A stretch of 64,000 nt of DNA, from positions 146,883 through 210,882 of the forward strand of contig CALGLE010000003.1 of the NCBI GenBank assembly GCA_937930305.1. The letters are read 5' to 3'. This DNA comes from an uncultured Granulosicoccaceae bacterium (GTDB lineage Bacteria > Pseudomonadota > Gammaproteobacteria > Granulosicoccales > Granulosicoccaceae). Both the position numbers and the translations under genes were made by a program. The notes beneath the pieces were generated by a model that was not told the DNA's origin, made no database searches, and was given only the letters and a program-made list of their open reading frames with translations. Below, piece by piece: positions 19,772 through 27,695 of this stretch. Position 1 is the first letter of the stretch. Each line of letters starts with the position of its first letter.

Positions 19772-20080
19772 TGTATGCCGCGGAAACTGCGCGATTCGAT
19801 TAAACGCAGCTATTGGAGTGCAGCTAGACACGCCTTTATTCAAGATAAGTAGGATGTGAGTTGCATCAAAAAACGAAGCAAATTGAGGCGTAGTTGGCAA
19901 TCCATCCCACCGCGTTAACACCGCGGATTAAGCACTATTTTGTGGACAATATCTGAATATCTGGATAAGAAAATAATAAAACGTAAGGAACTTAAGAATT
20001 TGAACAGTTCTGCCTAGCCGAACAGGCGTTCTACTGGCACTCTACACCCCATAACAAAAACAAAAAAAACGGTTGTAGCG
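19772..20080. other. Intergenic region, 309 bp, no gene seen
   Basis: No credible reading frame, tRNA or strong terminator was found. The second half is AT-rich and should contain the promoter of the G8-domain lipoprotein; the A-rich stretch directly before its ATG has no clear Shine-Dalgarno. Confidence 0.5.
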
Positions 20081-22495
20081 ATGAGAAGCCATTTAACTCG
20101 TTCAATTTTAATCCTTTTACCTGCGATGATTCTATCGGCTTGCGGCGGTGGCTCGTCATCGGGCGATCACGCCGTGTACCACGATGCGCCGTCCGTGCAG
20201 GTAGCAACCAATTCGTCAAACGCCACTCGTTGGTCTGATGCCAATACTTGGGGCGGCGTTGTACCTGCCGAAAACACCGACATTGTTATCCCCCGCGGCC
20301 AAACCATTCTGCTCGATTCCAATGTGTCCGCTGCCACGTTAACAGTGAACGGCACCTTAATTTGCGACAACCGAGATTTGGATTTAAGTGCTCGATGGAT
20401 CATGGTGCACGGCACTTTTCAGTGTGGAACTGACCGTGAGCCGTTTCAGCATCGCTTAAACATCACCTTAACGGGCAATGATAAAAACGAGTCAGTGATG
20501 AACATGGGCACAAAAACCCTGGGCGCTATGGGAGGTGGCATCATTTCCTTACATGGCCAGCCTCGAACCAGTTGGTTAATGCTCAATGGCACTGTGAATC
20601 CAGGCGCTAGAACAATCAACACTGAATACACAACCAACTGGCGTGCGGGTGACTCGATCGTGATCACATCTACGGATGATTCGATGGAACACGCTGAAGT
20701 TCGAACTATTAAAAAGATTGAAGGCACAACAATTACGTTAAATGATGCGCTTAAGTATCGGCATTTTGGCGAAGTACAATCCTTCTCCAACGGTACGCGA
20801 AATTGGGACGTGGATACCCGTGCTGAAGTGGCTTTGCTGACACGAAACATTAAAATTCAAGGCGACCAAGCGTCTGAACAAAGTCGCTTTGGTGCGCATG
20901 TGATGATCATGGAAGGCTCGGCTGGATTAATCTCAGGCGTTGAATTTCGTCGCGTGGGTCAAGAAGGCATTCTGGGCCGCTACCCCTTCCATTGGCACCT
21001 AGCCAACAACGTGGAAGGTCAATACATTCGTAATTCCTCGATTGTGAGAAGTTATAACCGCTGCATCACCGTACACGGCGCTCACAAGGCTTTAGTGGAA
21101 GACAACGTGTGTATGGATCACGTCGGTCATGGCTACTTTCTAGAAGACGGTGGCGAAACCAGCAATGTGTTTAAACACAACTTAGGTTTACTCACTCGTC
21201 GCCCTGCCGACAATGTGGCCTTACTGCCTAGTGACATTCAAGACGGTGAAGCCGCACGCGGCCCATCCACTTTTTGGATTTCAAACGGCGACAACACCTT
21301 CGTTGGCAACGCGGCAGCGGGTTCTGACGGGCTGGGTTTTTGGTACGACACCGAAAGCCATGTTGTGGGTAGCTCAGCGCGCTTGACTCGCTACGAGAAC
21401 ACCAACCCAAGAAAGTCAGCGTTTGGTGAGTTTCGTGATAACCGCGTGCATTCATCGGACATGGCGTTCAGTACCTGTAACTTAAGCAGCGGACCCGACG
21501 GCTACCTGCCCCCAACGCAAGCGAATTTTCAGAACTTAACCGTGTTTTCAGGTGGTGACGGTGCAGTTTGGCCTTGTGAAGGCGATCAACTGTTCACAGA
21601 TTTAAAAGTGACCGATACCGGGCATTCTCACCACGCAGGTTTTGTTGCACCGCGACCGGTTACAGTTAAAGATTCATTGTTTGTTGCCAACAGCCGACTC
21701 TCTGAAGGTGGACGTGGCCGCATGCGCAGTGCGATTGGCATCTACGACTTTGGCGTGGACTTACGCAATGTGCATTTCGTAAACTTTAATATGGAATACG
21801 GTGGCAGCCATATGTTTGGAGCACGGGATGCGGATGTGCGCATCACCAGCAACCCAATTTCTAACGTCACACTAGCCGATTCATACTTGTACTACGATCG
21901 TCGTAAACAACCCCAAGACATGCGTCCATCAGCTTGGGGTGCGGTTATTCATGACGAAGACGGCAGTTTAGGTTTAGGGCCCAACAGTGCATTGGTTGCC
22001 GATCATCCCTTGATGACCGATTCCACGTGCACCGACGTTTACGGTTCAGGACGATTGTGTGGCAACCGTTATGTACGAGCGAAATTCAGCTTCGGTGGCC
22101 AACGCAACTTACCGCCTATCCGGCACTTTCGTAGCGACGGCCGTGAAGCCATTGGCAGCCCACTAGCACCGCGTGCGCATTATCAAAGTGTGGTGTCGGT
22201 AAACCACAACCGTTATCACTACGGTTACGATTTTGATGCTGGCGTATTCAATAAGCGATCCTTAACCGCCAGCATTGAATTCGCCCACAACAATGACACC
22301 GTTGTGCTTGAACTGCGCAACTTGCCAGCCAATGCCTCAGTACGTACCCCGGGTTATTCTCAGGCAGGCAGTGTTGAAGCCTTAAAACAAGGCCCAGGCC
22401 TGCAGTACATTCGAAGCGGCGGTTCCTTGTTTGTTAAGTTAAGAGCATCCGGGGAAAGATGGAAGGCGAAAAACGAACTTAATATCGTTTGGTAA
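20081..22495 (+). CDS. G8-domain lipoprotein with right-handed beta-helix (CEMIP-like)
   Basis: The 804-residue protein starts with a lipoprotein signal (ILLPAMILSACGGGSSSG, lipobox LSAC, lipidated Cys about 21). Next is a G8 domain at about 47-130: RWSDANTWGGVVPAENTDIV, then ILLDSNVSAATLTVNGTLIC and LDLSARWIMVHGTFQCG. The rest resembles a parallel beta-helix with NxI/NV repeats (RNSSIVRSYNRCITVHGAHK; VEDNVCMDHVGHGYFLED). G8 domains occur in CEMIP/KIAA1199, polyductin and TMEM2, where they relate to hyaluronan binding or breakdown; bacterial members are little studied. The protein is probably outer-membrane anchored and acts on a polysaccharide. It is convergent with the aldo/keto reductase (18 bp gap). 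Confidence 0.85.
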   Translation: MRSHLTRSILILLPAMILSACGGGSSSGDHAVYHDAPSVQVATNSSNATRWSDANTWGGVVPAENTDIVIPRGQTILLDSNVSAATLTVNGTLICDNRDLDLSARWIMVHGTFQCGTDREPFQHRLNITLTGNDKNESVMNMGTKTLGAMGGGIISLHGQPRTSWLMLNGTVNPGARTINTEYTTNWRAGDSIVITSTDDSMEHAEVRTIKKIEGTTITLNDALKYRHFGEVQSFSNGTRNWDVDTRAEVALLTRNIKIQGDQASEQSRFGAHVMIMEGSAGLISGVEFRRVGQEGILGRYPFHWHLANNVEGQYIRNSSIVRSYNRCITVHGAHKALVEDNVCMDHVGHGYFLEDGGETSNVFKHNLGLLTRRPADNVALLPSDIQDGEAARGPSTFWISNGDNTFVGNAAAGSDGLGFWYDTESHVVGSSARLTRYENTNPRKSAFGEFRDNRVHSSDMAFSTCNLSSGPDGYLPPTQANFQNLTVFSGGDGAVWPCEGDQLFTDLKVTDTGHSHHAGFVAPRPVTVKDSLFVANSRLSEGGRGRMRSAIGIYDFGVDLRNVHFVNFNMEYGGSHMFGARDADVRITSNPISNVTLADSYLYYDRRKQPQDMRPSAWGAVIHDEDGSLGLGPNSALVADHPLMTDSTCTDVYGSGRLCGNRYVRAKFSFGGQRNLPPIRHFRSDGREAIGSPLAPRAHYQSVVSVNHNRYHYGYDFDAGVFNKRSLTASIEFAHNNDTVVLELRNLPANASVRTPGYSQAGSVEALKQGPGLQYIRSGGSLFVKLRASGERWKAKNELNIVW

Positions 22496-22513
22496 GTTCT
22501 TGTTTGGTAACTT

Positions 22514-23413
22514 CTAAGGAACCTCACCACCCAACGCAGCCTGGTACAGGACGTACCAGTCTTCCCGGCTCATTTCAACTTTCAACGCATCCGACAGTGA
22601 GTGTATGCGCTGTAAGTTATTCGTCCCGAGAATCGGCAAGATGGTGGCTGGGTGCTTAAGTAACCAAGCAACTGCCACTGCATCCGTCCCCACTCCCTGC
22701 TTATCAGCTATTGTTTTTAATGCGCGTTGCACATCCGTTAAATCACCCCCATCAGCAAGCAGTTTGCCACCGGCCAACGGTGACCAAGCCATCGGCTTAA
22801 TACCCGCTTGCTGTAAAAACGCAATACTGCCATCAGTAAAACACTCATGCGCGTTGAGGTTAATCTCTATTTGGTTCGTTACTAATTTTTCACTCATCGC
22901 CGACTGCAGTAAATCCCAGTCCCACTGTTTAAAGTTAGAAACCCCGATAGCCGCCACCTTACCCGACCGCACTAATCCATCCAAACAAGCCCCGGTTTCT
23001 AAGTGATCCATCAACGGATCTGGGCGATGCAGCAACAGCACATCAATTTTTTCAATGTTCATGTTCGTCAATGATGCATTTACCGACGCCTCAATGTGCT
23101 TAGCGCTGGTGTCGTAGTGCTTCACACGACGCGATGGATACTGATCCGATACCAGCATGATGTCGCACTTGGTGATGATCTGCATCTGGTCCCGCAAAGC
23201 TGGCGCTGCCTTTAAAGCTTGACCAAATATTTGCTCAGACGAATAGTTGCCATAGATATCAGCTTGATCAAAGGTGGTTATGCCTTGCGACAAACACGCT
23301 TCCAGCTTAGCTTGAACGTGAGCCGCAGAGGTATCAGCATCATCACCTAGACGCCATAGTCCATAGATTAAGCGGCTGACCGTGAGGTTTTCAGACAGGG
23401 GTATTTGATCCAT
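22514..23413 (-). CDS. Aldo/keto reductase
   Basis: The 299-residue NADPH-dependent barrel enzyme has the AKR tetrad: Asp/Tyr in GITTFDQADIYGNYSSEQIF (about 44-63), Lys in MQIITKCDI and His in IDVLLLHRPDPLMD. GVSNFKQWDWD and IKPMAWSPLAGG are further family signatures. It most resembles the YdhF branch, acting on small carbonyl compounds, but the substrate is unknown. It is convergent with the G8 lipoprotein, and a non-coding stretch of over 200 bp lies upstream of its start. Confidence 0.92.
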   Translation of the reverse strand: MDQIPLSENLTVSRLIYGLWRLGDDADTSAAHVQAKLEACLSQGITTFDQADIYGNYSSEQIFGQALKAAPALRDQMQIITKCDIMLVSDQYPSRRVKHYDTSAKHIEASVNASLTNMNIEKIDVLLLHRPDPLMDHLETGACLDGLVRSGKVAAIGVSNFKQWDWDLLQSAMSEKLVTNQIEINLNAHECFTDGSIAFLQQAGIKPMAWSPLAGGKLLADGGDLTDVQRALKTIADKQGVGTDAVAVAWLLKHPATILPILGTNNLQRIHSLSDALKVEMSREDWYVLYQAALGGEVP

Positions 23414-23642
23414 CTCGGTGGGGTTCTCTGAGTTTTTGGATTGGTGTTGGAAGAATGTACCACCGGCTCAGTAGTTTGCGACTGACCGGAACAAAGTACG
23501 CGTTGGGCTTAACCTTACGAACTACAGCAGTGGGGTATGCTTAAATCAAATGTCATTGTGAAAGCAGACAAAAATTATCACCTGTCGATAGTATTTTTTT
23601 GGCCCGATGGAGTCATTGAATTGAGGTTCGCCATACACACAC
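23414..23642. other. Intergenic region upstream of the aldo/keto reductase
   Basis: I see no gene, tRNA or strong hairpin here. It should hold the promoter of the minus-strand aldo/keto reductase, and it marks the left edge of an AT-richer stretch that contains the toxin-antitoxin pair. Confidence 0.4.
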
Positions 23643-23780
23643 ATGGTGGCTTATAAATTCCCAAAGCAAGAAGCGGCAAAGAGTTTTTTCGAATCTGACG
23701 AGAATATGGAGCTTTCAAAACTGAGACAGGAAATTACGGAAGGCTTTGCTATCTATGTTCCTGAATATAAATTTGACTAG
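23643..23780 (+). CDS. Possible 45-residue hypothetical protein
   Basis: A short frame ATG(23643)-TAG(23780) encodes MVAYKFPKQEAAKSFFESDE followed by a charged helix-like stretch and ends FAIYVPEYKFD. It has no membrane segment and no motif I recognise, and no clear Shine-Dalgarno precedes it. It may be a remnant of a mobile-element gene, since it sits in the accessory segment next to ccdAB. Confidence 0.25.
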   Translation: MVAYKFPKQEAAKSFFESDENMELSKLRQEITEGFAIYVPEYKFD

Positions 23781-23889
23781 ATTTGCATCGACGGGGTTTC
23801 GCAAAATCTGCCCGAAGCGGGCATAGGAAAGGTTGTTCGGCTCAACTTCCGCTGGACGATCTGTTGCTCGCGCATTGATATTTTTCTGA

Positions 23890-23909
23890 ATGCGCATTAC
23901 TATGCGCAT
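23890..23909. promoter_or_regulatory. Paired palindromes ATGCGCAT, probable ccdAB operator
   Basis: Two copies of the 8-bp palindrome ATGCGCAT lie at 23890-23897 and 23902-23909, 12 bp apart centre to centre, just before ccdA. Ribbon-helix-helix antitoxins such as CcdA bind short palindromes in tandem in their own promoter. The AT-rich TATATCATCATATGA that follows could supply the -10 region. Confidence 0.55.
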
Positions 23910-23932
23910 ATATCATCATATGAGACCTCACC

Positions 23933-24178
23933 ATGGGCGCACTGTATAAAGAGGACGCGCAGAAAAAGCCGACTAATCTCAGTATCAATAGCGATTTATT
24001 GGAAAAATCCAGGAAAATGCAGATTAACCTGTCGGCACTTCTCGAGGCTGCACTTACTGAAAAACTGGCGCAGGCAGAAAACGAAAATTGGCAGGCAAGA
24101 AACAAATTGGCTATCGTGGCTTACAACAATTTGGTTGACGAACAGGGTTGCTTCAGCGATTCGACTCGAAACTTTTGA
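23933..24178 (+). CDS. ccdA: CcdA-family antitoxin
   Basis: This 81-residue protein has an N-terminal ribbon-helix-helix DNA-binding part (KPTNLSINSDLLEKSRKMQI, about 11-30) and a C-terminal segment NWQARNKLAIVAYNNLVDEQ then GCFSDSTRNF, the CcdA tail that wraps the CcdB toxin. It represses its own operon and neutralises the gyrase poison CcdB. Its TGA shares a base with the ccdB ATG (TGATG), implying coupled translation. It is complete in length, so the module looks functional rather than decayed. Confidence 0.9.
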   Translation: MGALYKEDAQKKPTNLSINSDLLEKSRKMQINLSALLEAALTEKLAQAENENWQARNKLAIVAYNNLVDEQGCFSDSTRNF

Positions 24179-24495
24179 TGGCACAGTTTGATGTTTACCA
24201 AAACACAAACAGACCGACCAGAAAACAGTATCCGCTTTTAGTCGATGTCCAGCATTCTGTTCTATCAACTTTGGCCACCAGAATAGTTATCCCGCTAAGT
24301 AACAAGGATTTAGTTAATGGTGCCGTTATGGATATTTTGATGCCTGAAGTTCTGTTTGACGAACAGTACTTCGTGTTGATGACACCACAGATTTCTGCGG
24401 TACCTGATCGCTTGTTATCGAAACCTATTGGCACGCTGGAGCATTGCCGGTCTCAGGTTCTTGCTGCTCTGGATTTTGCGATAACTGGCATATGA
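24178..24495 (+). CDS. ccdB: CcdB-family gyrase-inhibitor toxin
   Basis: The 105-residue protein follows the CcdB pattern: MAQFDVYQNTNRPTRKQYPL, LLVDVQHSVLSTLATRIVIP, VLMTPQISAVPDRLL and a C-terminal helix ending FAITGI. CcdB traps DNA gyrase in its cleaved complex. F-plasmid CcdB ends WGI, whereas chromosomal Vibrio-type relatives end ITGI as here, so this belongs to the chromosomal/integron branch. The ATG at 24178 overlapping the ccdA stop is chosen over a longer upstream frame. Confidence 0.92.
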   Translation: MAQFDVYQNTNRPTRKQYPLLVDVQHSVLSTLATRIVIPLSNKDLVNGAVMDILMPEVLFDEQYFVLMTPQISAVPDRLLSKPIGTLEHCRSQVLAALDFAITGI

Positions 24496-24682
24496 TATGG
24501 CCACGAATTTTGATTCATACGAAATGCTGATATCGGCCCAAACCACTCGTTAGGAAGGTTGTAAACGACACCGATACAGAACTGTATTCGATCTCTCAGC
24601 CGCCTATCCGGCGGGAACGGAACCTGCACCCTTATCTGAGCTGCACAATATTGAGGTTTTAGGAATTCAAGCAAAGAAAATA

Positions 24683-25039
24683 ATGGGAATAGAAAACTGG
24701 CGACCTAATTTGCGCGTTCTTCTAGCTACTTGGAAAAAGCAAATTGAGCCGTTTCTTTCGCTAATGACCTTAGAATATGTAAACATTTCAAACTACCCGT
24801 ATGCAGACCTCAAATCGATTCGATCAAAGAAACTGCAGCGGTTGCTGCTTACTTCAAGAAAACTGGAATCTCTAAGTGGCGTAGAAGATTTCCCAGAAAT
24901 TCAACATATTGATTTGTACAGTTGCCCTAATTTGAAATCGGTTGAAGGGTTGAAGTCGATCAAATCGATGAGGACACTTGAAGTTGAAACGTGTCGTCAC
25001 ATTTCCAAAGATCGAGTTATCACGCACTTTAACCAATGA
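24683..25039 (+). CDS. Leucine-rich-repeat protein, probably a truncated fragment
   Basis: From ATG 24683 the frame encodes 118 residues with repeating LRR units (LEYVNISNYPYADLKSIRSK; LQRLLLTSRKLESLSGVEDF; IQHIDLYSCPNLKSVEGL; SMRTLEVETCRHISKD). The same frame is open upstream to a TAG at 24551, and that extra 43-codon stretch also reads like LRR sequence (ELHNIEVLGIQAKKI) but has no ATG, GTG or TTG start in a sensible place. I therefore read this as the 3' part of a longer LRR gene whose 5' end is lost. Function is unknown. Confidence 0.6.
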   Translation: MGIENWRPNLRVLLATWKKQIEPFLSLMTLEYVNISNYPYADLKSIRSKKLQRLLLTSRKLESLSGVEDFPEIQHIDLYSCPNLKSVEGLKSIKSMRTLEVETCRHISKDRVITHFNQ

Positions 25040-25072
25040 CCCGCTAGGGCACTTCGCTGACCTAGCGATCGG

Positions 25073-25102
25073 CGGTATACGACCAAGGTCGTAGGTTCGG
25101 AT
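25073..25102. repeat. Direct repeat A, copy 1 (30 bp)
   Basis: Identical to 25185-25214. It begins CGGTATACGACC and ends GGTTCGGAT. It contains the near-palindrome TACGACC-AA-GGTCGTA, and its second half matches the tRNA-fMet variable/T-arm (AAGGTCGTAGGTTCG) in inverted orientation relative to the tRNA gene's own strand. Confidence 0.9.
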
Positions 25103-25148
25103 AGGGTGTAATTCGAATGGAAAGAGACAACCAACTTATAATAGTTTT

Positions 25149-25173
25149 TTGGTAGCGGGGGTAGGATTCGAAC
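25149..25173. repeat. Duplicated 3' end of tRNA-fMet (25 bp), possible att remnant
   Basis: These 25 bp are identical to 25261-25285, the 3' end of the tRNA-fMet gene including the encoded CCA, the acceptor strand and part of the T-arm, in the same orientation. The match stops after CGAAC. A duplicated tRNA 3' end immediately downstream of the intact gene is what site-specific integration into a tRNA gene leaves behind. Confidence 0.85.
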
Positions 25174-25184
25174 GGGGCCGCCCA

Positions 25185-25214
25185 CGGTATACGACCAAGG
25201 TCGTAGGTTCGGAT
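25185..25214. repeat. Direct repeat A, copy 2 (30 bp)
   Basis: Identical to 25073-25102, at a distance of 112 bp. The two 25-bp tRNA-end copies (25149 and 25261) are also 112 bp apart. The equal spacing suggests that a 112-bp unit containing both repeats was tandemly duplicated and then diverged between the conserved cores. Confidence 0.9.
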
Positions 25215-25261
25215 CTGATTTAATTCGGAGATGGACGGCGATGTAACTCATCAAGCCAGAT

Positions 25262-25338
<77 letters not shown>

Positions 25339-25349
25339 CCGACTTCGCT

Positions 25350-25378
25350 ATTATAGAGGCGAAAAATTTCAATTACAA
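25350..25378 (-). promoter_or_regulatory. Sigma-70 promoter of tRNA-fMet
   Basis: On the minus strand: TTGTAA at 25378-25373, a 17-bp spacer, and a perfect TATAAT at 25355-25350. The predicted start is a few bases before the mature 5' end at 25338. Confidence 0.8.
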
Positions 25379-25397
25379 GCGTTTCGACGTGTAATTG
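25365..25397 (-). terminator. Possible terminator after cysQ, overlapping the tRNA promoter
   Basis: CAATTACA (25397-25390) and TGTAATTG (25377-25370) form an 8-bp AT-rich stem with a 12-base loop, followed on the minus strand by AAATTTTT. It would end the nuo-cysQ transcript, but it overlaps the -35 element of the tRNA promoter, and the stem is weak. Confidence 0.35.
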
Positions 25398-25476
25398 GTG
25401 CCTTAGAAAGACTCTAGTTATCTAAAGACAGGTAATCCCAAGACGGGTCATTCCACCCGGCAACACGCTGCAGTCA

Positions 25477-26235
25477 CTAGGCGGGGTGCCCGGCTTTTCC
25501 GCAAGCCACGAACGCACCGTTGCGATAGTCGGATTTACCGTATGGGAACACTTCTCCCTCACCGTCATAAACCACACCGCCGGCTGCACGCAGCACCGCG
25601 TCCCCTGCTCCGGTATCCCATTCCATGGTGGGGCCGAACCTTGGGTAAACGTCGGCTTCACCGGCGGCCACTAAGCAAAATTTTAATGACGAACCGATGG
25701 ATATGGCGTCGGCAATGTCGTGATCCTTTAACCAATTATCGGTCTTCTCATCACGGTGCGACAAACTGGCAACAGCCGTTGCGCCGGCTTCAGGAATATC
25801 ACGAATGGTGATGTCTTTCCATTCACCATTGGACTGCTCACGAGCACCCTCACCCAGCTTGCCAACAAACATGCGATCAAGCGCTGGCGCGTACACCACG
25901 CCCAGAATGGGAATGCCGTATTCAATTAGCGCAATGTTTACCGTAAACGAGCCTTTGCCATCTCGCTTTAAAAATTCTTTGGTGCCATCGAGTGGGTCAA
26001 CCAAAAAGAAACGATCGGGCGCTTTCACTTTATGACTGTCTGCATTCTCTTCCGAGATGATGACGGTATCGGGTTCCAGCTGTTTGAGTACCGGAATGAT
26101 AACGGCTTCGGCTGCGGTATCAGCGGCCGTGACTGGGGATCCATCCGATTTCTCGATGGCTTCGAAATCACTGGCGTACACGTCCATAATGGCAGCGCCA
26201 GCATCGCGGGCTGCTTTTTGAAGTTGATCCAACAT
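25477..26235 (-). CDS. cysQ: 3'(2'),5'-bisphosphate nucleotidase CysQ
   Basis: The protein belongs to the Li-sensitive inositol-monophosphatase fold: SEENAD with metal-binding Glu, FLVDPLDGTKEFLKRDGKGS (about 78-97, the WDPxDGT-type motif) and the second signature MEWDTGAGDAVLRAAGG. The GTKEF sequence is typical of CysQ, which hydrolyses 3'-phosphoadenosine 5'-phosphate from sulfate assimilation. At 252 residues it is of normal length. It follows nuoN by 24 bp on the same strand and may be the distal gene of that operon. Confidence 0.93.
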   Translation of the reverse strand: MLDQLQKAARDAGAAIMDVYASDFEAIEKSDGSPVTAADTAAEAVIIPVLKQLEPDTVIISEENADSHKVKAPDRFFLVDPLDGTKEFLKRDGKGSFTVNIALIEYGIPILGVVYAPALDRMFVGKLGEGAREQSNGEWKDITIRDIPEAGATAVASLSHRDEKTDNWLKDHDIADAISIGSSLKFCLVAAGEADVYPRFGPTMEWDTGAGDAVLRAAGGVVYDGEGEVFPYGKSDYRNGAFVACGKAGHPA

Positions 26236-26259
26236 GGGAATTTCCTAACAGGTTATGCG

Positions 26260-27684
26260 TTATGAAAACGCTGCAACACAGGCGGTCATGATTAATCCGG
26301 GGAATACACCGAGTAACACAACGGCTGCGCCGTTTATCGCTAGCCCTGCAGACACATCCGGGGATGCGGCAGCGCTGACGGGTACGATGGGCTCATCAAA
26401 AAACATCAGTTTGATGATGCGCAGGTAGTAGAAGGCTCCCACCACCGACATGGCCACACCCACAATCGCAAGCCAAAGAAAATCAGCTCCAACCGCGGCT
26501 TTGAGCACGACGAGTTTGGCGTAGAAGCCGACCATCGGCGGCACGCCCGCCAGTGAGATCATGGCAATCATCATGACAGAGGCAAGGAGCATGTTGCGTT
26601 TGGCAAGGCCTGCCAAGTCGGACAAATGCACCGCTTCATAGCCACCGCGAGATAAGGCGAGTAAAACACCAAAGGCTGCCAAGGTAGTGAACGCATAGGT
26701 AATGGCGTAGAACATGGAGGCGCTATACCCTTCTGGGTTGGCCGCGATGATGCCTAGTAGTAAGAAGCCCACATGCGAGATGGTGCTGTAGGCCAACATG
26801 CGCTTGAGGTTGGTTTGCGCGATGGCCAATAAATTACCCACCACCATAGACAATGCGGCAAGGATGGCCAGCATGCGCTGCCAATCCACACTCAAGGTTT
26901 CTAAACCATCAACCAACAGTCGAATGATCATGGCGAAAGCCGCTATTTTTGGTGCGGTACCGATGAACAAGGTAACGCAGGTTGGCGCACCGTCGTATAC
27001 ATCCGGCACCCACATGTGAAAGGGCACGGCCCCCAATTTAAACGCGATACCCACAATGACGAATGTTAGGCCAAATCGGGCACCCACACTCTGATCGGTT
27101 TTACCGGCGAGTATGTCGTGAATAGAAGACAAGCCAAGAGAACCGGTTGCGCCGTAAATCATCGACATGCCGTACAACAACATGCCCGATGCTAAGGCAC
27201 CCAGCACGAAGTACTTCATGGCAGCTTCCGATGCATCGCTGTTATCTCGGTACAAAGCCACCATGGCGTACAAAGACAGGGCGAGTAATTCCAGCCCTAG
27301 GTAAAGGGTTAGCATGTTGATGGCAGACACCATGATCATCATGCCGGTGATGCCAAACAAGCCCAGCACGTAGTATTCACCGCGCGCAATCTTTCGCTCG
27401 TTGATGTAATCACGTGAATATAAAAAGCCACCGATTGACACAATCAGTATCCAGCTTTTCAGTACGGTACTCATGGCATCAAGCCCATAAGCCCCTTCAA
27501 AAGCCGTCATTGCCTCGTCGCCAATTTGGCTAAAGGCCAGCAGCAAGGTCACCAGCAAAGTTGCCTGCGATGACCAGTAGATGATAGTTCGATTATTTTC
27601 ATTGATGAACAGACTCACCACAAGGACCACACAGGTGGCCACCAGCATGAAAATCTCGGGGGTTGCGATTGCTAAATTATCCAT
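26260..27684 (-). CDS. nuoN: NADH-quinone oxidoreductase subunit N
   Basis: NuoN is one of three antiporter-like proton-pumping subunits in the membrane arm of complex I. The 474 residues are nearly all hydrophobic helices. Family landmarks are AINMLTLYLGLELLALSLYA with the conserved Glu in helix 5, FVIVGIAFKLGAVPFHMWVP with the Lys and Pro of the broken helix, and LKRMLAYSTISHVGFLLLG. It is the last nuo gene, 11 bp after nuoM. Confidence 0.98.
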   Translation of the reverse strand: MDNLAIATPEIFMLVATCVVLVVSLFINENNRTIIYWSSQATLLVTLLLAFSQIGDEAMTAFEGAYGLDAMSTVLKSWILIVSIGGFLYSRDYINERKIARGEYYVLGLFGITGMMIMVSAINMLTLYLGLELLALSLYAMVALYRDNSDASEAAMKYFVLGALASGMLLYGMSMIYGATGSLGLSSIHDILAGKTDQSVGARFGLTFVIVGIAFKLGAVPFHMWVPDVYDGAPTCVTLFIGTAPKIAAFAMIIRLLVDGLETLSVDWQRMLAILAALSMVVGNLLAIAQTNLKRMLAYSTISHVGFLLLGIIAANPEGYSASMFYAITYAFTTLAAFGVLLALSRGGYEAVHLSDLAGLAKRNMLLASVMMIAMISLAGVPPMVGFYAKLVVLKAAVGADFLWLAIVGVAMSVVGAFYYLRIIKLMFFDEPIVPVSAAASPDVSAGLAINGAAVVLLGVFPGLIMTACVAAFS

Positions 27685-27695
27685 CGTCAGGCCCG

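Noticed and set aside
25149..25173. A second tRNA-fMet gene
   Set aside because: Only the 3' quarter is present; there is no anticodon arm, D-arm or 5' acceptor strand.
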